A stretch of DNA of 48,177 nt from Sulfuritalea sp. Lineage in GTDB: Bacteria > Pseudomonadota > Gammaproteobacteria > Burkholderiales > Rhodocyclaceae. The DNA lies in the NCBI GenBank assembly GCA_030696505.1, contig JAUYSD010000056.1, positions 1-48,177 on the forward strand, given 5' to 3'. The notes beneath the pieces were generated by a model that made no database searches, was not told where the DNA came from, and saw nothing but the letters and a program-made list of their open reading frames with translations. The position numbers were made by a program, and so were the translations under genes. Shown here piece by piece: positions 17,352 through 26,183 of the stretch. Position 1 is the first letter of the stretch. Each line of letters opens with the position of its first letter.

Positions 17352-18265
17352 GCTTTTTCGGCAGGGCCGCCTTCCTGAAGGAACTCGCGGATCGCGGCGC
17401 TGACCTGCCGCGGTTGTTCGTGGATCACCCAGTGGCTGCCTTCCGGGATGCGTTTGATGCGCAGGTCGGGCACGACTTCTTCGAGGCCGTCGAGCAGCAC
17501 GGTGCCCAGCGCGGTATCGGCCTCGCCCCAGATCACCAGCGTCGGCACGCGCACCGTTAGCGCCGCGGCATCGAGCTGGAGCGCGGCAGCGCCGGGGTCT
17601 TCCGGCGTCGGCGGATAGAGCGGCGAGGCGCGGTAGAGGTTCAGCGCGCAAGTCAGCGCGCCGGACTGCGACCAGGCTTCGCGATACAGCGGGATTTCCT
17701 CATCCGTCAGCGCGCAACGGCCGTCGGCGGTACGGCTGAACATTTTCAGCAGGCGCTCGTAGTTGTTTTCCATCAGCACGCGCTCGGCCTTGGCGTGGCG
17801 CAGCAGCAGCATGTAATGGCTGGCTTGCTGCTGCACCGGGTCGCTGGCCAGCGCGCGGGCGAAGGGTACGGTGTGCGGCGCGTTGATGATGACCAGTTTT
17901 TTCACGTACTGCGGGAAGGCGGCGGCGAAGGTCCAGGCGATCGCGCCGCCCCAGTCGTGGGCGACCAGGATGCAGGGCTTGTCCTCCTTGCCGGCCTGCA
18001 GGTGCTCGATCAATTGCTTCAGGTCTTCCAGCAGCGGCTTGTGGCGGTAAGCGGCGACGCCCTCGGGCTTGTCGGAAAGATTGTGGCCGCGCAGGTCGAA
18101 GGCCACGGCGCGGTGGTCCTTGCCGAATTCTTCGAGCTGGCTTTTCCACGCATACCAGAACTCAGGAAAGCCATGGACGAAGAGCATCAGCGGTGCGTCG
18201 GCCGCACCCTCGGATACGCAGTGCAGACGGATGCCGTTGACCGGGGCGAAGAAGTGTTCCATCAA
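17348..18265 (-). CDS. alpha/beta-hydrolase (epoxide hydrolase-like)
   Basis: FVHGFPEFWYAWKSQLEEF, LVAHDWGGAIAWTFAAAFP, EGSHWVIHEQP. Confidence 0.9.
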   Translation of the reverse strand: MMEHFFAPVNGIRLHCVSEGAADAPLMLFVHGFPEFWYAWKSQLEEFGKDHRAVAFDLRGHNLSDKPEGVAAYRHKPLLEDLKQLIEHLQAGKEDKPCILVAHDWGGAIAWTFAAAFPQYVKKLVIINAPHTVPFARALASDPVQQQASHYMLLLRHAKAERVLMENNYERLLKMFSRTADGRCALTDEEIPLYREAWSQSGALTCALNLYRASPLYPPTPEDPGAAALQLDAAALTVRVPTLVIWGEADTALGTVLLDGLEEVVPDLRIKRIPEGSHWVIHEQPRQVSAAIREFLQEGGPAEKA

Positions 18266-19074
18266 TCTTTGAACACCGGGTCGCGCTTTTGCATGGCAGC
18301 CGCGCCGGCTTCGAACAGGTCCTTCGACAACAGCATCGCGGCATTCCAGGTGGCGATGTAGTTGAGGCCGTCGGCCACGCTATGGTCGCGGCCGTAGGTG
18401 ATCATTTCCTTGCAGCCGCGGATGGCCAGCGGCGACTTGGCGGCGATGGTCCGCGCGATGTCCATGACGCCGGCTTCGAGCGCCTCGGGCGTCTCGTAGC
18501 AGCGGTTGACCAGGTGGATCTTCTGCGCCTCGATGCCGTCGACCTTGCGTCCGGTGTAGGCCAGCTCGCGCGCCATGCCTTCGCCGATCAGGCGCGGCAG
18601 GCGCTGCAGGGTGCCGACGTCGGCGGTCATGCCGACGTCGATTTCCTTGACCGTGAAGTACGCATTGGACGAGCAGTAGCGCATGTCGCAGGCGGTGACC
18701 AGGTCGATGCCGCCGCCGATGCAGGCGCCGTTCACGGCGGCCAGCACCGGCTTGCGGCAACGCTCGATGGACGTCAGGGTGTCCTGCAGGCGCAGGATCA
18801 GGCGGCGCAGCTTTTCGTGGCGGCGGCCGTCGTCTTCGTCCTCGATCTTGGCGCCGAGACCCATCAGGAGCGAGAGGTCGATGCCCGAGGTGAAATACTT
18901 GCCGCGCCCGGTGAGCACGCCGACCCGGGCCTCGGGCGTCTCGTCCAGCCATTGCATGGCCTGTTCGATCTCGTACCACATCGGCTCGCTCATGGCGTTG
19001 GCCTTGTCCGGCCGGTTCAGCGCGATGGTGGCCACATTGGCATCGAGCGAGACTTCGAGAGTGCTGAATTCCAT
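18262..19074 (-). CDS. enoyl-CoA hydratase/isomerase family
   Basis: ALNRPDKANAMS, GRGKYFTSGIDL, KPVLAAVNGACIGGGIDLVTACDMRYCS. Confidence 0.92.
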   Translation of the reverse strand: MEFSTLEVSLDANVATIALNRPDKANAMSEPMWYEIEQAMQWLDETPEARVGVLTGRGKYFTSGIDLSLLMGLGAKIEDEDDGRRHEKLRRLILRLQDTLTSIERCRKPVLAAVNGACIGGGIDLVTACDMRYCSSNAYFTVKEIDVGMTADVGTLQRLPRLIGEGMARELAYTGRKVDGIEAQKIHLVNRCYETPEALEAGVMDIARTIAAKSPLAIRGCKEMITYGRDHSVADGLNYIATWNAAMLLSKDLFEAGAAAMQKRDPVFKD

Positions 19075-19085
19075 GGAGCGTCCTT

Positions 19086-20642
19086 TCAGAGGTCGGCGGG
19101 TGCTACGAAGGCGTCGCGCAACTCGCGCTTGAGTATCTTGCCGATGGCGCTGCGCGGCAGGCTGTCGACGATGACCACGGCGGCCAGGCGCTGGGTCTTG
19201 CCCAGGCGCTGGTTGGCCCAATCCTTGATCGGGATCGCCGTGTCGCCAGCGCCAACTCTTGTGACGACGAAGGCCACCGGCGTTTCGCCCCAGCGCTGCG
19301 AGGGGACGCCAACCACGGCCGCCTCGGCCACCGCTGGATGCCGGATCAGTACCGCTTCGAGGTCGCTCGGATAGACATTGAAACCGCCCGAGATGACCAT
19401 GTCCTTCCTGCGGTCCATCAGCGTCAGGAAGCCGTCGGCGTCGAAGCGGCCGACATCCCCGGTGCGGATGAAGCGCTTGCCGTCGGGCGCATACCACTCG
19501 GCTTCGCGCGTCTTGTCGGGCTGGCGGTGGTAGCCGCTCATCATGGCCGGCGAATGGCCGACCACCTCGCCGATCTCGCCCTGCGCGACCTCGCGGCCCG
19601 CTTCGTCGATCAGCCGGATGTCGTGGCCCTCGGCCGGCGCGCCGACCGTGGCCAGCTTGTCCGGGTGCTCGTGGGCGGCGAGGATGCAGGTGCCGCCGCC
19701 TTCGGTCATGCCGTAGTACTCGACCAGGCCGCCGGGCCAGCGCCTGAGGATGTCGGCCTTCAGCGCCGCGGCGAAGGGCGCGCTGGTGCATAGCTTCATG
19801 CGGAAACTGGAAAGCTCGTGGCGGTCGAAATCCGGGTGGTCCATCAGGCGCTGGTATTGCACCGGCACCAGCATGGTGTGGGTGGCGCGGTGCTGCTCCG
19901 CCAGCGCCAGATATTTTGCTGCATCGAACTTCGCCATCAGCACCACGCTGCCGCCCAGCGTCACGGTGGGAAAAAAGCTGACCAGCGTGGTGTTGGAGTA
20001 GAGCGGGGTGGCGATCACGGTCACCGCCTCGGGGCCGTAGCCCTGCAGCCGTGCGCGCTGGACATGGGACCAGCGCATGCCGTGGGGCTGGACGATGCCT
20101 TTCGGCGTGCCGGTGGTGCCCGATGAATAGATGATGTTGAAGGGCCATTCGGGGCGGATGTTCACCGGCTTCGGCACGCTGCCGGCGGGAGCCAGCCATT
20201 GCGAGAAGGGCTGGCCCGCTGCGCTGTCGTCGAGCGTGACGAAGCGCGCGGCGATGTCGCCGCGCACCGGCGAGAGTTCCTGCGCCGTCGCGGCGTCGAC
20301 GAACATCAGCTTGGCTTCGGCGTTGGCCGCCATGTCGGCCAGGCTTTGCGCGGTCGAGGAGGGCGCCAGCGGCGCCACGGCAACGCCTGCGCGCAGGGCG
20401 CCGAGGAACACCGCGGCATATTCGAGCGAAGTACCGGCGCAGATCGCCACGGCCTCGGTGGGGCGGATGCCCTCGCGCTGCAGCGTGGCGGCGACGCGGT
20501 CCATCATCGCGTCGAGCGTGGCGAAGGAGACCTGGCGCTCGTCCTGGATCAGCGCCGGATGGCCGGGGCGCGCCAGTGCCTGCAGGCGGATCAGTTCGGC
20601 GTAGGTACCGAAGGGCTGTTCGATCAGTGCGGCGGGACTCAT
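19086..20642 (-). CDS. AMP-dependent acyl-CoA synthetase/ligase
   Basis: IYSSGTTGTPKGIVQPH, YYGMTEGG, RTGDVGRFDADGFLTLMDRRKDMVISGGFNVYPSDLE, GKILKRELRDAF; start MSPAALIEQ. Confidence 0.93.
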   Translation of the reverse strand: MSPAALIEQPFGTYAELIRLQALARPGHPALIQDERQVSFATLDAMMDRVAATLQREGIRPTEAVAICAGTSLEYAAVFLGALRAGVAVAPLAPSSTAQSLADMAANAEAKLMFVDAATAQELSPVRGDIAARFVTLDDSAAGQPFSQWLAPAGSVPKPVNIRPEWPFNIIYSSGTTGTPKGIVQPHGMRWSHVQRARLQGYGPEAVTVIATPLYSNTTLVSFFPTVTLGGSVVLMAKFDAAKYLALAEQHRATHTMLVPVQYQRLMDHPDFDRHELSSFRMKLCTSAPFAAALKADILRRWPGGLVEYYGMTEGGGTCILAAHEHPDKLATVGAPAEGHDIRLIDEAGREVAQGEIGEVVGHSPAMMSGYHRQPDKTREAEWYAPDGKRFIRTGDVGRFDADGFLTLMDRRKDMVISGGFNVYPSDLEAVLIRHPAVAEAAVVGVPSQRWGETPVAFVVTRVGAGDTAIPIKDWANQRLGKTQRLAAVVIVDSLPRSAIGKILKRELRDAFVAPADL

Positions 20643-21124
20643 TCTTCCTTCGGCGCCCCCGGACTGCGCCGGCGGTACATGCCGTAACCTTCCATTTGTG
20701 CGACTTCCTCGTTGCCCTGGTTCAGCACCTCCCAGCGCACCAGGACGAGGCCGACGTGGGGCTTGCTTTCCATCGGCCGCGCTTCGAGCACCACCGAGCG
20801 CACGTGCAGCGTGTCGCCGGGACGCACCGGCTTGAGCCAGCGGATGTTCTCCAGTCCCGGCGAGCCGAGGCTGGCCGTGTCGAGCAGGAATTCGTCGCAC
20901 ATCATGCGCATGGCCAGCGCACAGGTATGCCAGCCGCTGGCGCACAGCCCGCCGAACAAACTGTTCTTGCCGCCTTCCTCGGAGAGATGGAAGGGCTGCG
21001 GGTCGAACTTCCTGGCGAAGTCGATGATCTCCTCGGCGGTGATGGTGATGCCGCCGAATTCGCGAATCTTGCCGACGGGAAAATCTTCCCAGTAGTACTT
21101 GTAGGTTTTCTGTGGGGCGTTCAT
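20639..21124 (-). CDS. MaoC-family (R)-specific hydratase
   Basis: YYWEDFPVGKIREFGGITITAEEIIDFARKFDPQPFHL. Confidence 0.92.
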   Translation of the reverse strand: MNAPQKTYKYYWEDFPVGKIREFGGITITAEEIIDFARKFDPQPFHLSEEGGKNSLFGGLCASGWHTCALAMRMMCDEFLLDTASLGSPGLENIRWLKPVRPGDTLHVRSVVLEARPMESKPHVGLVLVRWEVLNQGNEEVAQMEGYGMYRRRSPGAPKEE

Positions 21125-21142
21125 GTTTGACCTGGCGTGGGT

Positions 21143-21862
21143 TCAGACGGCACGCAGCGCGCCGTTCTGCAGCAGCGGCACCACGTCGAAACAGCTTTCC
21201 TGTGCGGCGAAGGCGACTTCGGCATCGAGCCGGCGCGCCAGCATCATGCGGCCGACGCGGGCGCGGCGCAGCGCGTCGAGGCCGTCGCAATGATCGTGCA
21301 GCAGCTCGGCGGCCAGCGCGGCATCCGAATAGTCGGCGCTGGTGGCATGGCGACGGAACAGCGAAACCAGGTAGCCGGCGCCGTAGAAATCTTCGAGGTT
21401 GAAGTTGTCGGCCGAGCCGGAACAGACGATCAGGATGGTGGAGTCCGGATGCTGTGCGACGATGTGCTCGACCACGGCGCGGCCGTTGAGCAGTGCCGCG
21501 GCATAGACGTGGGCGGCGCCCTGCGACTTGGCCAGCGCCACGGTGCCGTTGGTGGTGCAGTAGATCAGCAGGCGGCCACTGACGCCTTCGGCCAGCAGCG
21601 CCTTCGGCGTCGGGTGCACGAAGCCGGGCAGCGTGTCGGCATTGAGTTCGCCGGAGAGGACGTAGGAACCGGCGGGAAAGTCCTTTGCCACTTCCTGTGC
21701 CGCGCGGCCGTCGAGCGTGGGGATGACTTCCGTCGCGCCATGGGCCAGCGCCGTGACGATGGACGAGGTGGCGAACAGGATGTCGAGCACCACGACGACC
21801 TTGCCTTCGAGGCGCTGGGCGTCGAGTTCTTCCTTTTTCAGGAGTACATGGATTTTCTGCAT
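21143..21862 (-). CDS. 2-phosphosulfolactate phosphatase (ComB) family protein
   Basis: VVVLDILFATSSIVTALAHGATEVIP, YCTTNGTVALAKSQGA; recognised family pattern. Confidence 0.75.
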   Translation of the reverse strand: MQKIHVLLKKEELDAQRLEGKVVVVLDILFATSSIVTALAHGATEVIPTLDGRAAQEVAKDFPAGSYVLSGELNADTLPGFVHPTPKALLAEGVSGRLLIYCTTNGTVALAKSQGAAHVYAAALLNGRAVVEHIVAQHPDSTILIVCSGSADNFNLEDFYGAGYLVSLFRRHATSADYSDAALAAELLHDHCDGLDALRRARVGRMMLARRLDAEVAFAAQESCFDVVPLLQNGALRAV

Positions 21863-21869
21863 GTCGTCT

Positions 21870-22322
21870 TCAGCCGTCCGGCTGTTCGCGCGGCGTGGCG
21901 GGCTTCATCAGGGCGAAGACACCGGTGCCGGTCATGATGGTGCGCTCGCCCGTGCGCAATGTGCAACTGGCATAGGCCAGGCGGCCGCCCATGCGGTCGA
22001 TGTTGACGTGGGCCTCGACCCAGTCGCCGGGTTCGGCGGCGGTGATGAAGTTGGTGGTCAGGCTGACCGTGACGATGGGCTGCGGCGGCTCGCGCGAACT
22101 GGAGACGACGATGCCCAGCGCGGTGTCCACCATGGTGACGAGGAAGCCGCCGTGGGCGATGTGGCGGATGTTGGTGTGCCGATCCTCGACGCGGATGGCC
22201 AGCACGATCTGGCCGTTCTCGCCTTTGGTTTCGTCGATGCGGTAGTACCAGGGGCCGAGGCTGGTCAGGTAGCCGCCGCCGCGCTTGAGCGGCTTGAAGC
22301 CGTCGGGGATATCGGTGCTCAT
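21870..22322 (-). CDS. PaaI-family hotdog thioesterase
   Basis: NIRHIAHGGFLVTMVDTALGIVV, VSLTTNFITAAEPGDWVEAHV; ATG at 22320-22322. Confidence 0.88.
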   Translation of the reverse strand: MSTDIPDGFKPLKRGGGYLTSLGPWYYRIDETKGENGQIVLAIRVEDRHTNIRHIAHGGFLVTMVDTALGIVVSSSREPPQPIVTVSLTTNFITAAEPGDWVEAHVNIDRMGGRLAYASCTLRTGERTIMTGTGVFALMKPATPREQPDG

Positions 22323-22340
22323 TGGACTACCCTCGCCCCA

Positions 22341-22436
22341 GCCCCCTCGCCAAGCGAGGGGGTGACAATGGTTCGCCGCTGCGCGGCTCCGTGTGATGAC
22401 TGGCGCCCCTTCGGGCGGCCGTGCGAGGCGCTCATG
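22341..22436. repeat. dispersed intergenic repeat family 1, copy B
   Basis: Nearly identical to 2056-2151; its right end contributes the TGA stop of the enoyl-CoA hydratase at 22432. Confidence 0.93.
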
Positions 22437-23214
22437 TCTTGTGTCCGTGGATTTTTGTGGGGTCGGGTGGGCGTTTTTCGAGGAAGGCGGCGAAGATTTC
22501 CTTGGCCGCCGGGGCTGCGACGAGGTCGGAGAAAAACACCACCTCCTCGTCCATGGCCTCGCGCGCACTGCGCTCGGGCGGACGCTTCATCAGCGCCTTG
22601 GTCACGGCCAGGGATTGTGCCGGCAGGGCGGCGAGTTTGCGTGCCGCAGCCATCGCGGTGTCCATCAAGGCGGAGGCGGGCACGACGCGATTGACGAAGC
22701 CCGCGGAGCAGGCCATCGTCGCATCGAAAGGCTCGCCCAGCAGCAGCAGTTCGGCCGCGCGCTGGTGGCCGGCGACGCGCGGCAGCAGCAGGCTGGAGCC
22801 GGCTTCGGGACACAGCGCGAGATTGACGAAGGGCAACTGGAACTTCGCGTTGTCGGCGGCATAGACCAGATCGCAATGCAGCAGCAGCGTGGTGCCGATG
22901 CCCACCGCATTGCCGGCGACGGCGGCGACCAGTGGTTTTTCGAAGGCCGACAGCAGGTGCAGGAAGGGGATCGCCGCGCTCGGATCATTGGCCTTGCGCT
23001 GCAGGAAGTCGCCGAGGTCGTTGCCGGCGGTGAACAGATCGTCCTGGCCGCGGATCAGTACCGCCCTGACGTGGCTTTGCTCGCGGGCATGGCCGAGCGC
23101 CGCGCTCATGGCGCGGTACATGTCGCCGGTGATGGCGTTCTTCTTGTCGCGGCGGCTGATCTCGATGCTGACGATGCCGTCGCTGTCGCTAACGAGGATG
23201 TTGGGGTGGGTCAT
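22432..23214 (-). CDS. enoyl-CoA hydratase/isomerase family
   Basis: ISRRDKKNAITGDMYRAM, KPLVAAVAGNAVGIGTTLLLHCDLVYAADNA. Confidence 0.91.
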   Translation of the reverse strand: MTHPNILVSDSDGIVSIEISRRDKKNAITGDMYRAMSAALGHAREQSHVRAVLIRGQDDLFTAGNDLGDFLQRKANDPSAAIPFLHLLSAFEKPLVAAVAGNAVGIGTTLLLHCDLVYAADNAKFQLPFVNLALCPEAGSSLLLPRVAGHQRAAELLLLGEPFDATMACSAGFVNRVVPASALMDTAMAAARKLAALPAQSLAVTKALMKRPPERSAREAMDEEVVFFSDLVAAPAAKEIFAAFLEKRPPDPTKIHGHKT

Positions 23215-23230
23215 GAATTCGAAAACCGGT

Positions 23231-25060
23231 TCAGAACGATTCGGGTGGCATGGTCAGGGTGGTGTCGTCGAGGCTGCGCAGCAGTTCATGCCACTGGCGG
23301 GTCTTGGGCAGTTCCCAGCGGTAGAACCAGCGGCAGGCCGCCAGTTTGCCACGATAGAAGTCGACATCGGCGGCAATTCCCTGGTCCAGGCCGCGCTGCG
23401 CCGCCAGTGCCTGACGCAGCCAGATCCAGGCGATCACGGTATGGCCGAAGGCTTCGAGGAAGAGCACGGCATTGGCCAGCGCCAGCGTCGGGTTGCTCGC
23501 CAGCACGGGGGCCAGCGCCTGCAGTGTGGCGGCGACATCGCCCTGCGCCGTTTCCAGTTCGCTGGCGTAGGCCGCGAGCGCGTCGTCCGATTTCGCTTCG
23601 GCACAAGTCTTGCGCAGTTCGGCGGCAAACAGCTTCATCGCCGCGCCGCCGTTCATCACCGCCTTGCGCCCGAGCAGGTCCAGCGCCTGGATGCCGTGGG
23701 TGCCTTCGTGGATCGGATTCAGCCGGTTGTCGCGGTAGAACTGCTCGACCGGATATTCGCGCGTGTAGCCGTAGCCGCCGTGGATCTGGATCGCCAGGCT
23801 GTTGGCTTCGAGGCACCACTGCGAGGGCCAGGACTTGGCGATCGGCGTCAGCAGGTCGAGCAGCAACGACGCCTCAGCCGCCGTCTCGGACTCTGTCTGC
23901 CCGGAATTCCGCTTCGCGGGCGGGCAAACGCCAACTCTCTGTTCATCGACCAGCCGCGCGCAATACAGGCACAGCGCGTAGCCGCCCTCGACGTAGGCCT
24001 TCTGCGCCAGCAGCATGCGCCGCACGTCGGCGTGCTCGATGATTTTCACCTGCGGCTCGGTGGCGCTTTTGTTGGTCGGCGCGCGGCCCTGCGGCCGTTC
24101 GCGGGCGTAGTCCAGCGAGGCCAGGTAGCCGCGGTAGCCGAGCATCACGGCGCCCATGCCGACGCCGATGCGCGCCTCGTTCATCATGTGGAACATGTAG
24201 GACAGGCCCTTGTGCTCCTCGCCCACCAGTTCGCCGATGCATTGTCCCTGTTCGCCGAAGGCCAGCATGGTCGAAGTGGTGCCGCGGTAGCCCATCTTGT
24301 GGATCAGGCCGGTCAGCGTCACGTCGTTCTTCTGGCCCAGGCTGCCGTCGTCGTTCACGCGGAACTTGGGCACGATGAACAGCGAGATGCCCTTGACGCC
24401 CGGCGGCCCGCCGGGAATCTTGGCCAGCACCAGATGCACGATGTTTTCCGAGAGTTCGTGGTCGCCGGCGGAAATGAAGATTTTGTTGCCGCGCAAGGAA
24501 TACGTGCCGTCGGCATTCGGCGTGGCGCTGGTGGTGATGTCGGACAGGCTGGAACCGGCCTGCGGCTCGGTCAGCGCCATGGTGCCGAAAAAGCGGCCGG
24601 CCAGCAGCGGGCCGAGATACTTCGCCTTCTGCGCTTCGCTGCCGAAGCGATGAATGACGTTGGCGTTGCCTATGGTGAGGAAGGGATAGGCCGCAGTGCC
24701 GACGTTGGCGCTCTTGAACAGCGAGAATGCCGTCTGGGTCATGACCACCGGCAACTGCATGCCGCCGCGCTCGAAGTCGTGTGCGGCGGCGATGAAGCCG
24801 GCCGTGCTGAAGGCCTGCAGCGCTTCCCTGACCTCGGGGATCATGGTCACGCGCTGGCCGTCGAAAGTCGGTTCGTTGGCGTCGGCCTTGTGGTTGTGCG
24901 GCGCGAATTTCTCGGTCGCCATGGCTTCCGCTGTGTCGAGCACGGCGAGGAAGGTTTCCTTGCTGTGCTCTGCGTAGCGCGGCCGGGCGGTCAGGGCCTC
25001 GGTGTCGAGGACTTCGAAGAGCTGGAAGTCGAGATCCCTGCGGTTGATGATGCCGCTCAT
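23231..25060 (-). CDS. acyl-CoA dehydrogenase (large DmdC/FadE5-like, ~609 aa)
   Basis: MALTEPQAGSSLSDITTSATPNADGTYSLRGNKIFISAGDHEL, IQIHGGYGYTREYPVEQFYRDNRLNPIHEGTHGIQ. Confidence 0.93.
   Translation of the reverse strand: MSGIINRRDLDFQLFEVLDTEALTARPRYAEHSKETFLAVLDTAEAMATEKFAPHNHKADANEPTFDGQRVTMIPEVREALQAFSTAGFIAAAHDFERGGMQLPVVMTQTAFSLFKSANVGTAAYPFLTIGNANVIHRFGSEAQKAKYLGPLLAGRFFGTMALTEPQAGSSLSDITTSATPNADGTYSLRGNKIFISAGDHELSENIVHLVLAKIPGGPPGVKGISLFIVPKFRVNDDGSLGQKNDVTLTGLIHKMGYRGTTSTMLAFGEQGQCIGELVGEEHKGLSYMFHMMNEARIGVGMGAVMLGYRGYLASLDYARERPQGRAPTNKSATEPQVKIIEHADVRRMLLAQKAYVEGGYALCLYCARLVDEQRVGVCPPAKRNSGQTESETAAEASLLLDLLTPIAKSWPSQWCLEANSLAIQIHGGYGYTREYPVEQFYRDNRLNPIHEGTHGIQALDLLGRKAVMNGGAAMKLFAAELRKTCAEAKSDDALAAYASELETAQGDVAATLQALAPVLASNPTLALANAVLFLEAFGHTVIAWIWLRQALAAQRGLDQGIAADVDFYRGKLAACRWFYRWELPKTRQWHELLRSLDDTTLTMPPESF
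23882..23938 (-). repeat. palindrome-containing element inserted in frame within the acyl-CoA dehydrogenase
   Basis: Encodes RVGVCPPAKRNSGQTESET between DEQ and AAEASLLLDLLTPIAKSW; shares CCCGCGAAGCGGAAT with the hairpin at 27964-28000. Confidence 0.6.
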
Positions 25061-26181
25061 GCCGCGAGCAGCGTATCGCTGAAGCGGCCCAAGTGGTAGT
25101 CCGCGTCGCCGAAAGTCAGGCCGATCATGGTCAGGCGCTTGAAGTAATGGCCGACGTTGAGTTCGTCCACGACGCCCATGCCGCCGTGCAACTGCACCGC
25201 CTGTTGGCCGACCAGGCGGGCCTGGGTGCCGATGTAGGCGCGCGCGGCGGCGACGGCGCGGCTGCGCTCGGCGGAGTCAGGCGAGTCGACGCGCACCGCG
25301 GCCAGCGTGGCCATGGAACGCGCCTGTTCGGTGGCGATCACCATGTCGGCCATGCGGTGCTGCAGGGCCTGGAACTTGCCGATCGGCACGCCGAACTGCT
25401 TGCGCGTCTTCAGGTATTCGAGCGTGACTTCGTTGAGCGCCGACATGATGCCCACGGCTTCGGCGCAGAGCGCCGCGCTGGCGTAGTCGATGGCGCGCTC
25501 GATGACCGGCAGCGCAGCGCCAGCCGGCCCGATCAGCGCCTCGGCGCCGACCTGGACGCCGGCCAGTTTGACGTCGGCGGCGCGGGCGCCGTCCTGCGTC
25601 GGATAGCTGCGCAAGCTGACGCCGGGCGCCCTGGCGTCGACCAGGAACAGCGACATGCCTTTGCCGTCCATGGCTGAAACGATCAGTTTGTCGGCGGCAG
25701 GTGCGCCGAGCACCACGGCCTTGGCGCCGTCGAGCTGCCAGCCCTCGCCCTGCGCAGTGGCGGTGGTGGCGACCTGATCGAGCGCGTAGCGCGCGCCGGG
25801 TTCGTGATGCGCCAGCGCCAGCATCAGGTCTCCGCCGGCGGTCATGGGCAGCAATGCTTCCTTCTGCGCGGCGCTGCCGGCGTCGCGGATCAGCCCGCCG
25901 CAGAGCACGACGGTGGAGACATAGGGCTCCAGCGCCAGACCGCGGCCGAGCATTTCCATGACCAGCATGCTGTCGACGGCATTGCCATTCAGCCCGCCGA
26001 AATCCTCGGGAAAGGGCAGGGCGAGGATGCCGAAATCGGCGAAGGTCTTCCAGGCCGCGCGATCGAAGCCGTCGGCGGACTTCGCCAGCGCGCGGCGGTG
26101 CTCGAAGGGATAGTCCTTCGCGATGAAGCGGCGCAGGGTGTCCTGCAGGGCGAGTTGTTCTTCGGTGTAGTTGAAGTCCAT
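25057..26181 (-). CDS. acyl-CoA dehydrogenase, small-subunit type
   Basis: AEAVGIMSALNEVTLEYLKTRKQFGVPIGKFQALQHRMADM, VQLHGGMGVVDE; start MDFNYTEEQLALQ. Confidence 0.9.
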   Translation of the reverse strand: MDFNYTEEQLALQDTLRRFIAKDYPFEHRRALAKSADGFDRAAWKTFADFGILALPFPEDFGGLNGNAVDSMLVMEMLGRGLALEPYVSTVVLCGGLIRDAGSAAQKEALLPMTAGGDLMLALAHHEPGARYALDQVATTATAQGEGWQLDGAKAVVLGAPAADKLIVSAMDGKGMSLFLVDARAPGVSLRSYPTQDGARAADVKLAGVQVGAEALIGPAGAALPVIERAIDYASAALCAEAVGIMSALNEVTLEYLKTRKQFGVPIGKFQALQHRMADMVIATEQARSMATLAAVRVDSPDSAERSRAVAAARAYIGTQARLVGQQAVQLHGGMGVVDELNVGHYFKRLTMIGLTFGDADYHLGRFSDTLLAA

Positions 26182-26183
26182 GG

